A DNA stretch of 64,000 nt from Branchiostoma belcheri (GCF_001625305.1 NW_017803909.1:7870899-7934898); one strand, 5' to 3'; shown: positions 20,532 to 34,481, numbered from the stretch's first letter. Notes: generated by a model not told the origin, from the sequence alone. Made by a program: numbers and translations.

Positions 20532-20899
20532 GGCCATGTTGATTTGATTATATGGATGACATCCACGCGCGCATGAATTTTGGGGCGTTTCCAAAAAAGT
20601 TTACAACCATACTGTAAATCAAACAGTTTCAAAATGAGCAAATATATACCGTAATTTGCAAAAAAAAAATATTGGAAAAACGATACCAATGTTGTGGAAT
20701 GCCAAAATCAAACGACAAAACTAAAATGTAAAGAAATAAATTTGAAGAGTAGATTATTCGCCAAACCACACTGTGTCATTTGTCCAACCTTCATTTCATA
20801 ATGAAAGCAACTTTTTTTTGCAAATTTTTTTTTTTATTCGCACGCTCGCGTTTTGTGGTTCCCAGATGATGTCATCCATATAATCAAATCATCATGGCC
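20532..20899. mobile_element. Harbinger-like MITE, GGCCATG subgroup
   Basis: GGCCATGTTGATTTGATTAT at one end, its inverse at the other (AATCAAATCATCATGGCC), flanked by TGA and TTA. The interior has AT-rich near-palindromic sequence with TTTTTTATTCGCACGC. Confidence 0.8.
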
Positions 20900-21542
20900 T
20901 TAGCTTGTCCAGTTACGTTGTCAACGCCGTCGATGAATGGATGTGTATGGTTTTGGTAGGTTGGTGGGTTTACGTAATGATCCAAGCAACAAACTATCGG
21001 GTTGGAGAGCCCTCTATCGGCTTTCTTCGTTACTGCAGCGCAGCTTTCTGTTCTAGTGCACATGGTTTATACTAGATAGTCTATAGAGTCGATGCCATAG
21101 TCAAGTATTCTGACAGAGATGAGTAGTCCAAAACACCTGACGATGACCAAAAAAGACGGTAGAAATCGAAGATCTCATACCTCCGTGAAATATCTGAGAG
21201 AATTTCTTGTTTTAATCATTATCGTGATTTTTCGCTGATTCCGTCTATACATTTTCCCTCTGGTTCCAACAATTCAACAGGCTGGCACATAACAGAAAAT
21301 GTAACCTTTTATGGGACCTTTGACCTAACTTCCTGTCAGTGTCGCCGATCGACGGAAGCACAAGCAAACACACAGACACTCTGAAAACAAAACCTACCGT
21401 ACACGGAGGTACTGTAACTAGGTCACACTGAATCGTCATCAACATGTGATGCCACCCTATCCACACCCATTATTCGCTTTTAACCAATGACTCATACAGT
21501 CCAAAGGACTCTAGTTCGCACGGTTTGGTTTGGGGGCAATTA

Positions 21543-21904
21543 GGCCACACAAATTTAATTTGTTGGTTCTCGGATTCGCCTCTTCATTTTTTTCTGATTT
21601 GCAAAAAAAAAAGATTCTGGTTCTGAATCAACTCAAAAATGCTCATATTTTACTCCCAACAGTTGAGGAAAGTCCTTTTCTTTCTAGTTGTTACAGTTTT
21701 TCCTCTATCAATGCAGTAGTTTGAAAGTTAAAACTTCATTGTTTACATATTGATCCAGCCTTTTGTGTTGACTTCATTGTTCCTATCGAAGCATTTGGGG
21801 CTATAACAGGATGCTTAGACCTGTTTTTATTTTTATTATTTTTCCCCTGTCACTTCATGTTTTTTGCTGAAAAAATCCGAGAACCAACAAATTAAATTGG
21901 TTCC
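21543..21904. mobile_element. Harbinger-like MITE, GGCCACA subgroup
   Basis: GGCCACACAAATTTAATTTG plus TTGGTTCTCGGATTCGCC at the left; CCGAGAACCAACAAATTAAA at the right. Flanked by TTA on both sides. About 360 bp. Confidence 0.8.
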
Positions 21905-22204
21905 TTATGACACATGCAATGAGAATACTACATTGATTGGGAACTGAAATCATCAGAAAACGGATTTGAAAGCCCAGTCATCACACAAACATTAATGTGA
22001 CGTTGATCAGAAGAGGATTACATTCTAAAAATGTTTCATTAATCCGGCGGTAACGTTCTTTCGACGTGATTTGACTAAAGGGGCTTGTCAAGGTCCGGAT
22101 CGGGCTAATTTGTCATGCCAGCCGAGCGACACATTCAGGAAGGATGATGCAATTTGGTGATGATTCATTCGCTCCGAGGAAATTAGCTCAGATATAAAAA
22201 AAGG

Positions 22205-22450
22205 GACTTAGAATCCGTCTAAATTCCTTGTCTGAAATCTTTTTACAGTGACAGTTTCTTTCCCCGTACGGTCAAGCTTTGGAATTCCTTCCCTGACAAG
22301 TGTTTGACAACAACCTACAATCTACAGGCTTTCAAATCAAACGTTCACCGCCATCTCTTGACATAGCCATGTTTCTCTCATATTTATGGTTCAATGCCGA
22401 GAAGTGGTCGTATAGGCCTTGCATTGAACCACTCCGTTAAAAAAAAAATT
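22205..22450 (+). mobile_element. 5'-truncated LINE, last codons and 3' tail
   Basis: The frame reads FFPRTVKLWNSFPDK then LQAFKSNVHRHLLT and a stop at about 22361-22363, the typical C-terminal end of a LINE reverse-transcriptase ORF. Then comes a 3' tail TAGGCCTTGCATTGAACCAC and an A-rich end. Same family as 31770-31935. Confidence 0.75.
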
Positions 22451-23038
22451 AATAAATTTTATATGATATAATTGACATCGTTCCGGAATTCTGTGATTCG
22501 CTACACAGAAGCTCTAATTTGAGCACGGCCTGTTGTTTAAGTTTGCAGGAAATGAATATACATCGTTGATGCTAATCTTAAATCTTGGAGCCGGAGATGA
22601 CATGGTCTTTAAAAATTATTAAGGGACGGGGAATTAATATTTTACGTGAAGTAGAATTATGACTTTTGACACATTTTTATATAATATGGAGACGCAGGAC
22701 CCGAAAAAAGCCGCTACCGGGCTCAACATTCGGACCTTGTTTCTTTAGTTTACCAAAGCATGGCTACAAATTAAATGTCACACAAATACACTCACAACGT
22801 CTTGAGTTATGCCACTCACAAACGATACCGAAGACACAAACGTCTTGGTGGATATGATTAAGAAGAGACATACGGTACAAAGGAAATATAATTACGTCTT
22901 CCATGGTTTACAAAAGAGAAGTCAAACCCTTCTGACATAGTTTTAGACACAGCAACAGTTTTAAACATTTAGATTTCATTATGTAGATTTTGAAGTTATT
23001 CTATACTCTGTTTCAATGTTCTTTTATGTTTGTAACTT

Positions 23039-23655
23039 GCAATTAGCCTTCGGGAATTGCAATAAACTTCTCTATGTATAATTGTCTCTCTGAGAGTCTG
23101 AGTCTTTCAGCGGCTGTTCCATCTAGCGGAGCGGCCCGCGTGTCTAGGCCGTCGCGTTGTGTGCTTGAACTTGGCATGCCTACAATGCGACCGCGGCCAA
23201 TGGGAGACGCCCGCGTCAGCAGGAGCGCTTCAGCGCGCGGGATGGCGGTTCCGGGGGAAGCCAGGGCCTCTGGCTCGGGGGTTTTCGGGCGGCTCCGCCG
23301 GGACAGCGGCAGAACGCTGCTACGTGAGCAAGATTGATCAGCGCGCTGCAGTGCAACCAACCAAGGCCAAATTTGGCCGCTGGAGCGAGGATCATGTGAT
23401 AACACAAACAGTAGTTCCCGGGACCGTTCAGAATAAAACAAGGGTGGGGAGCGAGTGTATACTAGCTACATGTAGTCTGGTTTGAAATAAATGAATCTTT
23501 ATTTTCCCAATTTTACTGTTTGTATGTGACTGTTGTGTTTTGTTGTGTAAAACAGGGCCCCATTGAAAAGAAGTGCAATCACTTAATGGGCCACCCTGTA
23601 TAAAATTGTCGGAAAATAAAATAAATTTGCAAAATCATGCCCGAAGGCTAATTGC
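23039..23655. mobile_element. 16-bp inverted-repeat unit with GC-rich interior
   Basis: GCAATTAGCCTTCGGG at 23039-23054 and its exact complement at 23640-23655. The interior 23100-23340 is strikingly GC-rich for this region and is followed by one mariner-like end on the minus strand. No clear target duplication. Confidence 0.5.
23495..23602 (-). mobile_element. mariner-like terminal sequence, copy 1
   Basis: On the minus strand TACAGGGTGGCCCATTAAGT with about 100 bp of following sequence matches 56936-57040. A single end only. Confidence 0.55.
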
Positions 23656-23699
23656 TTTCACAGTCAAAGACACTTCTAGTATTCGGTAAAATACAGTGA

Positions 23700-24690
23700 T
23701 AATAATAGTAGTAGACAGACAACTACTTGTCCAGATAAATATCGTAGATGAATCTCAATACAAAAGCATACATTGTACTAGTAACTAGAATGCTTGATAT
23801 ACGTGATAGCTAATGTACATTTCTGTCCTCTTCTTTATCAGAATTTAACTCAGAAATCATTGTTAGAGATGAATTTCTAATCTATAATAGAATGTTTCAA
23901 GTCTCACTAAGCACAAAATTAAATTATGGAGCAAGTGTATACTAGCTAGTCTGCTCCGGGTTTGAAATAAATGTTGTAGATGAACTCAATAAAAAAGCAT
24001 AACTAGAATGCCTCAAGTGCCAAGATATACGTGATAGGTAATGTACATTTCCGTCCTCTTCTTTATATCAGAATTTAACTCAGATGTAATTGTTAAAGAT
24101 GAATTTTTAGATGAATCTCAATACAAAAGCATACTAGAATGAATTGAATTGCTTCATGTACCAAGATATACGTAATAGCTAATGTACATTTCTGTCCTCT
24201 TCTTTATCAGAATTTAACTCAGAAATAATTGTTAGAGATGAATTTTTAATCGATATTAGAATGTTTCAAGTATCACAAAATAGCACAAAATTATGGAGCG
24301 AGTGTATACTAGCCAGCCTGTTCCGGGTTTGAAATAAATGTTGTAGACGAATCTCAATAAAAAAGCATAACTAGAATGCTTCAAGTGCCAAGATATACGT
24401 GATAGCTAATGTACATTTCCGTCCTCTTCTTTATCACAATTTAACTCAGATGTAATTGTTAGAGATGAATTTTTAGATGAATCTCAATACAAAAGAATTC
24501 TAGACTGAATTGAATTGCTTCAAGTACCAAGATATACGTAATAGCTAATGTACATTTCTATCCTCTTCTTTATCAGAATTTAGAAACTTAGAACTTAGAA
24601 ATTAACAAATAATTGTTACAGATGAATTTTTAATCGATAGTAGAATGTTTCAAGTATCACGAAGCACAAAATTATGCATACCTATTGTAA
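23700..24690. repeat. nested tandem array, about 366-bp unit
   Basis: AGATATACGTGATAGCTAAT...CTCTTCTTTATCAGAATTTA recurs near 23794, 24030, 24165, 24395 and 24530; GAGCGAGTGTATACTAG near 23930 and 24296 marks the longer period. A related fragment lies at 23448-23500, inside the preceding element. Confidence 0.85.
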
Positions 24691-25990
24691 TTGCATTTGG
24701 CTTAGTAAGGCATGACAAATTCTGTTGCTAACTGTGCGTAATAGCTCTGCTGAGGTAATGAGCAAATTCTGAAAATATGATAACTCTTCATCGTACGAAG
24801 TGATGTAACAAGCCAGAAATATCCCCTTTACTCAACCCTGCCACTAAAGATTCCAAGGCAGTTTCTCATCATTTTACTTAGGAAAGATTAAACTGAATGG
24901 TAGTCATGGTAGTTGCCTAACAATCCAATGTTCATTTTGCCTCCATTCATCCATTTTAATAGTCAGATAACACAATACGGTAGCTATGCCACTTTTTTGT
25001 TTGATTTGAGAGAAATGTGAAACATTTTAATGGAAACGGACATATTTTAAATTGTACATGCGATAGTTAGATTCGAGAACCATAGGAAAGGCATGTTCCC
25101 CAGTTATTAATTCACCCAATATTCATTCTATCCACCCATTCATCCTTCCGTTCATTCATTCCTTCAATCATTCGCTCTGCAGCCTTCAAGTCTGTGATTT
25201 TTAAAACATTGTAACTAGTTACTGTAGCATTTTATTACAATGCTTGATAGAAATCGCATGTGATCTGCATGAATCACAAATTGTTCTATTCTGTGAAGAA
25301 TGAAGCTTTTAAAAGAGACCTTCGTATCAATATTACTAACACATCCCAAACGATCAATCCGACCTCCGTTACGCTTTGTGGCTTCCTCAGCCTCGGATCA
25401 GGCATCGCGGCGGGCGTATAGATTCTGTCACAGCTTACGCCCTTAAAAGGATGGCGATGAGCTCACAACACGTTTCGCGCTGGCGACCAATATTACATAT
25501 TGGTATCACAACACAGTTAGAAATCAGAAAATATTAATGATATATAATATAATATTTAAAAATAAAAATCTGCAATAGCTCTCTCCTCTGCCAAACCATT
25601 AAGCTAATTTATGGTTAGCCTGGTTTTAGGAAACAGTCTTCTTGGGATCTTGTCATCTTGACGGTATAGAGCTTCAGAAACAGTACGCAGATAGCTAGAG
25701 AAATGGTAAGACAAAAACATTAGCCCATGGAGCCTGCCGTGGAGGCTAGCGCTCCATGCTTCGCGGACAGACCCTCTCCCTTCTCTCCCTCCCATCAGCT
25801 GGTCAGTCCCTGAAATGGGGCCCGCACGTCACACTGTCTCCGTCAGCTGCCGGAGGAACCTTGTCCGGGGGGAGGCAAACACTGCCTGGAATGGCAAGAT
25901 AATTTTGGCCGCGCGCATCCAAGGGGAATTCATTTTCAAGACAACCGTACGCAGATTGCCATTGATTGGTCGTTGATGCATCCGTAATCT

Positions 25991-26852
<862 letters not shown>

Positions 26853-28867
26853 TAGGGGAAAGAAACGGGAAATAATTAATACATGTAGAACTTGTTACTG
26901 TAGCAGCGGGGCCGGGAAATTCTCGGGGTCATAGGGTGGGGATATTTTCGGTCGGGTCGGCAGCCATGTGTAATAACGGCCCGCAGACTGCCTTCCTAAG
27001 CAGAATGTAGGGAGCCGGGAACACTTGGGAATGTAGGGGGGTGGGGGGACCCGATGATGTTACTGTTTGAGTGTGCTCCCCATCTATCCTCCGCCACACG
27101 AACAACAACATGGTATAAACACAACAGCACGTGATGCAGACAAACATACAGAGTTCGTCTTCATCACTACATTAGATGAAAGAGAAGGGACGAAGACTAG
27201 GTCCAAGTGCTCACCAAGCAATCTACTGGCAGTTGGTTCGGTCGGGAGCATGCCAAAAATGGAAAGAGCGACCAAAATGTCTGGTCGCCGTCCAATGGCC
27301 CGGAACACGTCATAAACCCGGGACGCCGTGCCGCGCGGCCCGTGTGGTCACCGCACAGGTGTACGGTGCGCCGGTGTGCGTTTGTCCGTCTGTGACCAGC
27401 GGGGACACAGTTCGGTTCTTTCCAAGGGGTCGCTCTTGTTCACATAAAACTTTGGGTCTACCTCCGATTAGCGTTGCGCTCCGATAAGCATTCCAGGCGC
27501 TTCAACAATGTCACATTGCTGGAATACTTGAGTTGGCCGGTAGAGCGAACTGACTGCAAGCCGGCCGCCCCCCTCCCCACCATCTCCTCACCTCCCGGCT
27601 ATTATTGACTGTCAGAGCCAATCGTTTAACAAGAAGAAAAATGGGCGTGCCGCTCGCAAAATCCGACTTACTGGGCCACGCAAGGGTCATGAAATTATAC
27701 CTTCATTCCTACTTTACACCGACTACACACAACTGTCTACTGTTACAAGCGAGGACGTGTCTTTGCTTGACAACAAAATAGACGATGCGGAGACGCGGTG
27801 ACCCCTTTGGCTGCCTCATGTAACGTGTTCCCCAAATCCCCTAACACCGCCCGATCGATCGCTAAATACTACTAAATTATTTTCCTTTTCCTTGTTACAC
27901 GCCCTCGTAACTACATTAGTGGGCTGAGTCTGTCCTCCCCTCCCAAAAGCACTTCTTTATCTGATGAGTAGATTAAACGCCAGTCCGTTGCTGTTAGATG
28001 TTGTCATAATAAGTACCAATACATGTTCACCCCCCCCCCCAACACACACTCATACAGAGACCATTACCATCATTTTGTTTTCTATTTATGGATTTAATAA
28101 TCATAGTCACCACCAGTGCGCTTTTATTTTTCACAACCCTAATTCCTATTCCGGCGTACCCGTACGTTGACTCAGTTTCTGCGCATCCTTGTTGAATAAT
28201 GATATGCATGCAAAGTGAGCAACTGACTGCTTGTTCTCGACTGTATGTACCTCGCAATCATACCGTCCTGGTGAGATCATACCTGGCACCATCCCCGTAA
28301 AAAATCTGGCGTCTTCCCCCCGCTTGTGTTCCCCTTTATGACACACACGGTGATGAAGCAATTTTCGCATGTAAGGTGATCGCTGTGACCAAGTCGTTCG
28401 GCAGTGATTGGATCTTTACCCTAGTCACAAGCCGTGTTCATTTGGCACGGAGGTGGCCAAAAAAAAGGGACAGGCTTTCCGTAAGCTTTAGATTGTAACT
28501 CTAGGTGTTCCCGACACCAGAAATACGATTCTACATTATTTTTCATACATTTGATATTCATAAATCGCAGTGTTTTATAGTATCAATAAATCCAAATGCA
28601 AAGTTATACAGTGCAGCCGTTTCATAAAAGGCAGTATGTAGTGATGTAAATGTGCCTATATAGTTGTGAAATAAAATACTTCATTTATATATAGAAAACG
28701 CATAAAATATTATTATTATCATTTTCTTTTATATGAATTACGCCATGCCACCGTGAGACATAATCCGTTCGGCATATAATCCATTGAACTGAAATTAGGA
28801 AAAATTGATATTTTTTTCTGCATGTATTTTGCTTCGTCTATTTTACATCTTTAATTGTGCTGCTTAA

Positions 28868-29070
28868 CACAGGAATATGATTCATTGAACGTTAGAAAAA
28901 CCGTTAGGAAACCGTTAGGAAAAACACAGGAATGATTCGCTGAACGTTAGAAAAATCCGTTAGGAAACCGTTAGGAAAGACACAGGAATGATTCACTGAA
29001 CGTTAGAAAAAACCGTTAGGAAACCGTTAGGAAAAACACAGGAATGATTCACTGAACGTTAGGAAAAACC
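28868..29070. repeat. four-unit tandem array of about 58 bp
   Basis: CACAGGAATGATTCACTGAA then CGTTAGAAAAACCGTTAGGA recurs four times. In junctophilin intron 1. Confidence 0.85.
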
Positions 29071-29214
29071 GAATATTTGTACCGTGTCTTTATTTACATG
29101 CAAATGACGGTAGGCCGGCTAGAGGCACCAACTCACGCCGCTCACCGCACGATTTCACTTCCATGTTGTCGACGGCAAGATGGATTGAAGTGCGCTCGGC
29201 GGGACACGGGGTGA

Positions 29215-29620
29215 TATTTCTTCCTGGCATGATTTTTCACTCCCCGTCACCGCTCGTTCCCAATCACAGCACAATACGCGACCGCCGGGTGGGCTGTCGG
29301 ATGGGCGAAAATTAGAGAGGAGGGAGGGTGTGGAAAGAAAGTTAGTAATGATACTAATATGGGAAAATATCTGTTCTATAGAATTTTACAAAGAGCAATT
29401 CGAAGTACACATACACACACTTGTACTGGTGGAATAACATTAAATTTACTTTCGCATGATTTTTCACTCCCCGTCACCGCTCGTTCGCAATCACAGCACA
29501 ATACGCGACCGCCGGGCTGTCGGATCGAAGAGGGTGGGCGAAAATTAGAGAGGAGGAAGGGTATGCAATGATACTAATATGGGAAAATATCTGTTCTATA
29601 GAATTTAACATAGATCTTTA
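29215..29620. repeat. direct duplication of about 150-180 bp
   Basis: GATTTTTCACTCCCCGTCAC...GCGACCGCCGGG and GGGAAAATATCTGTTCTATA each occur twice (29228-29390 and 29455-29610). A third short match, GTGGAATAACATTAAATTTA, recurs at 29836. Confidence 0.75.
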
Positions 29621-30417
29621 CGGATTTGTAAAGGAAGCGTAAAAATGTGAAATATAATTTACGTCGTATTTAAGCGCACTGAAAGGTGACGGAAAGGCGG
29701 AATTTGTCTTTCAGTGGCCTTTACGAAGTCGTAAAGTTTACTGAAATATTTTACAATCTTTAATACTTCTTTACATGTTGCGGAAAGTTTGCTTAAATGT
29801 CTGTTTTCGTGCTGTGAGTGCAATTCCACGTACCAGTGGAATAACATTAAATTTACTTTCTATCCTGACTGACACTCTAATATTGCCATTGTACGTTACC
29901 GATGTGCGTGTCCTAAAACACACCAGCAGCGCACGTAGATATCTTATTTACTTCTCATGGTGATTTTCAGTAACGCACGCTCCGCTCCGTATCAGCTTCT
30001 GGTTCATGTAACGGGCACCAGACATTTCACAACAACTGGTCACGGTTGTATAAGTGTCTGTGATATGGCTGGACGTGTAAAGAGGCCCCGTTGAAGCTGT
30101 TGGTAACATTATGTATGACTTTCAGAAGTGTCTAGGAGAGCTTATTGGGAATAGCTGCCATAACAGTATACTAGTCTTTACGTCCGGTGTTTTAACATGG
30201 ACATTTTTTGCTGATTGCATACTTTGTTCTGATTGATGTGGTGTTTTTCATGGCTCCCGTTTCTAACAACCCGTTTGATCGAATCTTGTTGAAGACGGGG
30301 CGCCCATCATCAGAACACTGCCGGTGGCAATTACCGTACACGGTGTGCTATAAACAAAGAAGGCGTCATATCAGAACAGCAGTGTTCATGGAGCGTGTTA
30401 TAAAGGCTAGCTATCAG

Positions 30418-30758
30418 TAGCCTCCGTAGCAGGCTTATAGAACTGGGGGTTTGGTGGTATTTGGCTGTTTTCTGATTAGCCCAGTTCTAGCCTCCGTAGC
30501 AGGCTTATAGAACTGGGGGTTTGGTGGTCTTCGGCTGTTTTCTGATTAGCCCAGTTCTAGCCTCCGTATCAGGCTTATAGAACCGGGGGTTTGGTGGTCT
30601 TCGGCTGTTTTCTGATTAGCCCAGTTCTAAAAAAAACGGGGGGCAATTCAACCAGGCTGGCTATGTTGTCTATACGCAATCAGAAAATAGCACATAAAAG
30701 CTCCCAAAGACCCTGAAGACCCCCAAAATCCCCAGTTTTTGGCATGCTATGGAGGCTA
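30418..30758 (+). mobile_element. TAGCCTCC MITE, copy B, left end triplicated
   Basis: The first about 70 bp (TAGCCTCCGTAGCAGGCTTA to GATTAGCCCAGTTC) is present three times in tandem before the rest of the element. Flanks AGCTATCAG/AGTTATCAA match at 7 of 9 positions. Confidence 0.85.
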
Positions 30759-30999
30759 AGTTATCAAGCTTGCTGTGTTCGAGTTTTCAGCCAAACATGG
30801 CCGTCCTTCACGCACACACAGAGTAATTCCGGAAGCCCGATAACAACTCGGTTAGCAGGCAATGTATGTGGGGGTTCCTGACAAGTGTCATCATCAACGT
30901 GCGAGGGAAATAATGCAGATCTCCACATGATAAAGCTGCTTGCACGATCGAGTATAGAAGCCGGGAGAGAGAGAATCTATTGCCACAGGTGCCTTGGTG

Positions 31000-31188
31000 T
31001 AGACTCCTTTTGCAGGCTGAATAAATCGTAGAAATCGGCCTAAAAAGGGGATATAATTGGCCAGAGTAGGTAGCCGACCAGAGAAGCTCCATTTGCCTGT
31101 ACGTGCAATTGCACGTGGTCAATTATATTCATTTCTAGGCCGATTTCTACGATTTATTCAGCCTGCAAAAGGAGACTGGTGGAGTCTA
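31000..31188. mobile_element. TAGTCTCC palindromic MITE with perfect 9-bp duplication
   Basis: Long inverted repeats (TAGACTCCTTTTGCAGGCTG inward) and GCCTTGGTG directly repeated at 30991-30999 and 31189-31197. 189 bp. Confidence 0.88.
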
Positions 31189-31217
31189 GCCTTGGTGTTT
31201 GAATCATGCATGGTGAT

Positions 31218-31613
31218 CTTCAGTCAAGCAGATGTTGGGATAGAAAATCGTAACGTTTTCGGGCTGCCCCATTTTTGACCTTAAAGACTAGCCTTGGTCA
31301 GTTGCTTCCAACGGTCTCTCCCAGGTAAGGATACCCCGCTAATAAAAAGGAAACTACACACAGCTACACAACAGAACACGTTTACGATTTTCCATCCCAA
31401 TATTTGGGGATTAGGGACATCTTCAGTCAAGCAGATGTTGGGATGGAAAATCGTAACGTTTTCGGGCTGCCCCATTTTTGACCTCAAAGACTGGCCTGTG
31501 GTCAGTTACTTCGCTTCCAAGGTTGGCTACCCGGCTAATAAAAAGAAAACGTAGCAGCTACACAACAGAACGCGTTTACGATTTTCCATCCCAATATCTG
31601 GGGATTAGGCACA
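31218..31613. repeat. two-unit tandem repeat, about 203 bp
   Basis: CTTCAGTCAAGCAGATGTTG recurs at 31218 and 31421. Each unit also contains an inverted pair GGGATGGAAAATCGTAACG / CGTTTACGATTTTCCATCCC. Confidence 0.8.
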
Positions 31614-31769
31614 TGTGTCTCTCGGCTTGGGTTTCAGCTCGCTCGGTAAACAGGGCTTTAATGAGATCTGTGGAGGGAAGCCGGCGGCACGCCAACACAC
31701 CAGGATCCGATTCACCCTACAGAGACCGTCCGTACTGATCAATATTCCTAGAAACGGAGTTAAAACAAG

Positions 31770-31935
31770 TTAAAGATGTTTTCCGTCCGACTACAATCCA
31801 CAAAGCTTCAAAACAAAGGTCCACTGCCATCTCCTGACATAACTACATCATACTCACTTGAGTATCTCTAGCTCTATGCCTAGTAGTGGTAAAAAATAAT
31901 TGGCCTTGCATTGAGCGACACCGTTAAAAAGATAA
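31770..31935 (+). mobile_element. LINE 3' tail, second copy
   Basis: Aligns with 22305-22450: the CAAAGCTTCAAAACAAAGGT CCACTGCCATCTCCTGACATA coding end, then GGCCTTGCATTGAGCGACAC CGTTAAAAAGA. Confidence 0.6.
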
Positions 31936-32275
31936 AGGCATCCAATACGATTTCATAGCAGCAAAACTGGACATATTCTGAATAACGCAATCTTTGTGAT
32001 ATTGACACATACTGCTTCATATTACCACATTTGAATCAGTATCTCATATACTTTGGGCATTTAAAACGGCAGAAACAAGCTCCAAGATGAGTCCTTTATT
32101 TTATGGATGGTACCCTAAAGATCAGACCAGGGCCCTTCCAGTGACCATTTTCCGTCAGAATTTTGGGTATTTTTGCTCCACGAGAGTCAATATACATTGG
32201 GAAAGTGTGGTTTCAACTCGGTATGTAGATAAGTGACTAGAATAGCCCTAGCCCTAAAAACTGCACTGGATGCCT
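31936..32275 (-). mobile_element. TTAA-group MITE, copy 1
   Basis: Ends AGGCATCCA / TGGATGCCT with ATAA and TTAA flanks. The interior is homologous, inverted, to 45698-46039 (CATCTTGGGGC / GCTCCAAGATG, TCGTCAGAATTTT). Confidence 0.8.
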
Positions 32276-32927
32276 TTAAAACAAAACACAAAGCCATGCT
32301 CTTCCTATTTCCCAAAATCAAAATCTATCTGTCTCACCGATGTAAACACCCGTATCTATCCTTGTTGAACTGTAACCCTAGCTGAGAAGGATCCATACCG
32401 CCCTCACAGCGCCCGGATATGCCCGGACCCTTAGCCATCACTCCAGTGTAAATGGTCTACATGTCCCATTACTGTCGCCTTACCGCTACATTATGGATAA
32501 TGAGAGGCTGCGGACATTAACTCCTTTGCGTGCCACGGCGGCGCAAGCTTCATTACACCGTAATGCATTAGCTACTGCGAACATATGTTAGCCTGGTTGT
32601 GGCAGGTGCAACATTCCAGCTAGGAGCAGCGACATCAATAAACAAGATCCCACATGCTAGGTGCTCAATATTAGCGCTATAATAACATTGCTGGTTCAAA
32701 GTGCTGTATTTCTTTAAATTCTACTTGCTACATTCTTGCCAAATAACGAGTAAGAGTCAATGTTGAAACATCATAGAGTTCCAGTTTTTTATTTTAGTGA
32801 TTTGTTTCAAGTGTTAGCAGTTACTATGGTATTGTTTATGTGTACGTAGTCACTACAGTTTCTACATTGCAACAGTCGCTACATTAATATCACAGCAGTC
32901 GCGCTATATTGTAGCCATCACTGCATT

Positions 32928-33097
32928 GCAGCAGTCACTTCATTTCAACAGACGCTACATTGCAGCAGTCACTTCATTTCAACAGTCGCTACATTGCAGC
33001 AGTCACTTCATTTCAACAGTCGCTACATTGCAGCAGTCACTTCATTTCAACAGTCGCTACATAGCAGCAGTCACTTCATTTCAACAGTCGCTACATT
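32928..33097. repeat. 34-bp tandem array, five units
   Basis: CAGCAGTCACTTCATTTCAA then CAGTCGCTACATTG repeated five times with almost no change, after more degenerate units from 32860. Confidence 0.92.
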
Positions 33098-34481
33098 TTT
33101 TCTACATTGAAGTCGGCAAATGTCAGCTTCATGTCAGAATTGATGGCAGATAGACGCCACAGGTAGTTGCTACGGTTTTAATACACGGCATGTTAATTTA
33201 GCGCCTGTGACAGGTGCATGTAAACACCGCTGGCAGGTGCCACGGCACCCCGGTATCAGGTGCTTCAGTACCGCTCTTGGCAGGTGTAAAACCCCCAGCC
33301 CCCCATGAAGTAATCCAACGTAATGTGAACATGAAGGACCGATAAGAAGGAAGGTCGAGAGGGGTTTAAGCCTATTTCTTTATAAGATACAACCGACCAA
33401 TTGCAAGAAACCTTTTTAGGAAGTTGGGGGAATTGATGTAGAACGAAAAGATAAAGTCCAGTAGATAGAAAGGACTCCTGTGCATTGATCTTATTCTCCA
33501 AATAACGTAACCACCTCATTGGTTAGTACTTCAATGTACATCTCCACTAGTGATTGTTGTAACGCTCACAACATCACGCCTTTTGATCCCTTCATTCAGC
33601 TGTTTTGTGACATTTCTATTATTTGACTATCGAGAAGTGTATAGCGTCAGTCGAACTATCCAGGGGATATATGACAATATGGTTATGTCTTTCGAAACCC
33701 CATAGTCAATTATTCTTTAGACATCTGGGTCAAAGTAGGATTCGATGGAAAGAGTAGGGGTTCATTCCCGGTGTGGGTGGATCAAACCTTACATTAGTGT
33801 TGTCTTACCCAGCTTGTACTTAGTCCTCAGAACTGTTGTGTTACGCCTAAAGGCGGTTTATCAGTTATGCTAAACTAACAAAGAAGCAAACAAATCCGAC
33901 GAAATAGAATATAGACTGCGCCTTAGAAAAATGTTGTGTCTGACGCTGTTGTGTCTGAAACTGCCTGTGTCAACACGGTGTATTGAAGCATCGATACGAA
34001 CGTGGCGGAATTCGCCGATGTGGGCCTCCAGAGACCGCGGAGAGAGGTCTGCCAGCCAGCCAGTCGCCTCTGTACGCTTTCATCCTTCCGGGATAATTGG
34101 TACTGCTGCGGCTTTGCCGTGCCCAGGGGAACCACTCAGCGGCACAAAGAAAAACGTACGTGGAGGCTGAGCCCCGTAACTCGCCGGGCATTCCCACGTC
34201 TACAGGTTCATCTGTGGAGATCAAAGCGAGCTTTAGCCGCAGAATCTCTCGCCTGCCAAGGTTACCGACCAGGAGGGGGCGTGTTGATCCTAAGGAGCGC
34301 CACGACACGCCCACGCAAAGATACCAAACGTCTTAACAAAACCAAGAAGGGCGTAAGAACCTCCTTGCCTAAACTCAGCAGGGTGTGTGGAAAAAAAACG
34401 TCCACTGGGAGAATTGTCTTGGGTGAATCTTAGGTACCCCCGTCCCCCATGTTGTTAAAGACCTATATATTCAGTACCTTA

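Larger units (their letters stand above)
16745..25990. other. repeat-rich intergenic region, LRR receptor to junctophilin
   Basis: No protein gene is supported. It contains the LRR promoter side, a GT-rich microsatellite-like stretch near 18290-18370, MITEs (20532-20899, 21543-21904), a LINE tail (22205-22450), a 16-bp inverted-repeat unit (23039-23655) and the 23.7-24.7 kb tandem array. From about 24700 to 25990 nothing specific was recognised apart from ATTCATTC-type simple sequence near 25125-25170. Confidence 0.55.

Noticed and set aside
32928-33097. CRISPR-like array
   Set aside because: Units are contiguous with no unique spacers; plain tandem repeat in animal DNA. The same applies to the 28.9, 37.1 and 50.3 kb arrays.
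34002-34433. 143-codon plus frame and 114-codon minus frame
   Set aside because: Opposed open frames in a GC-rich patch with no recognisable motif, signal or splice context.
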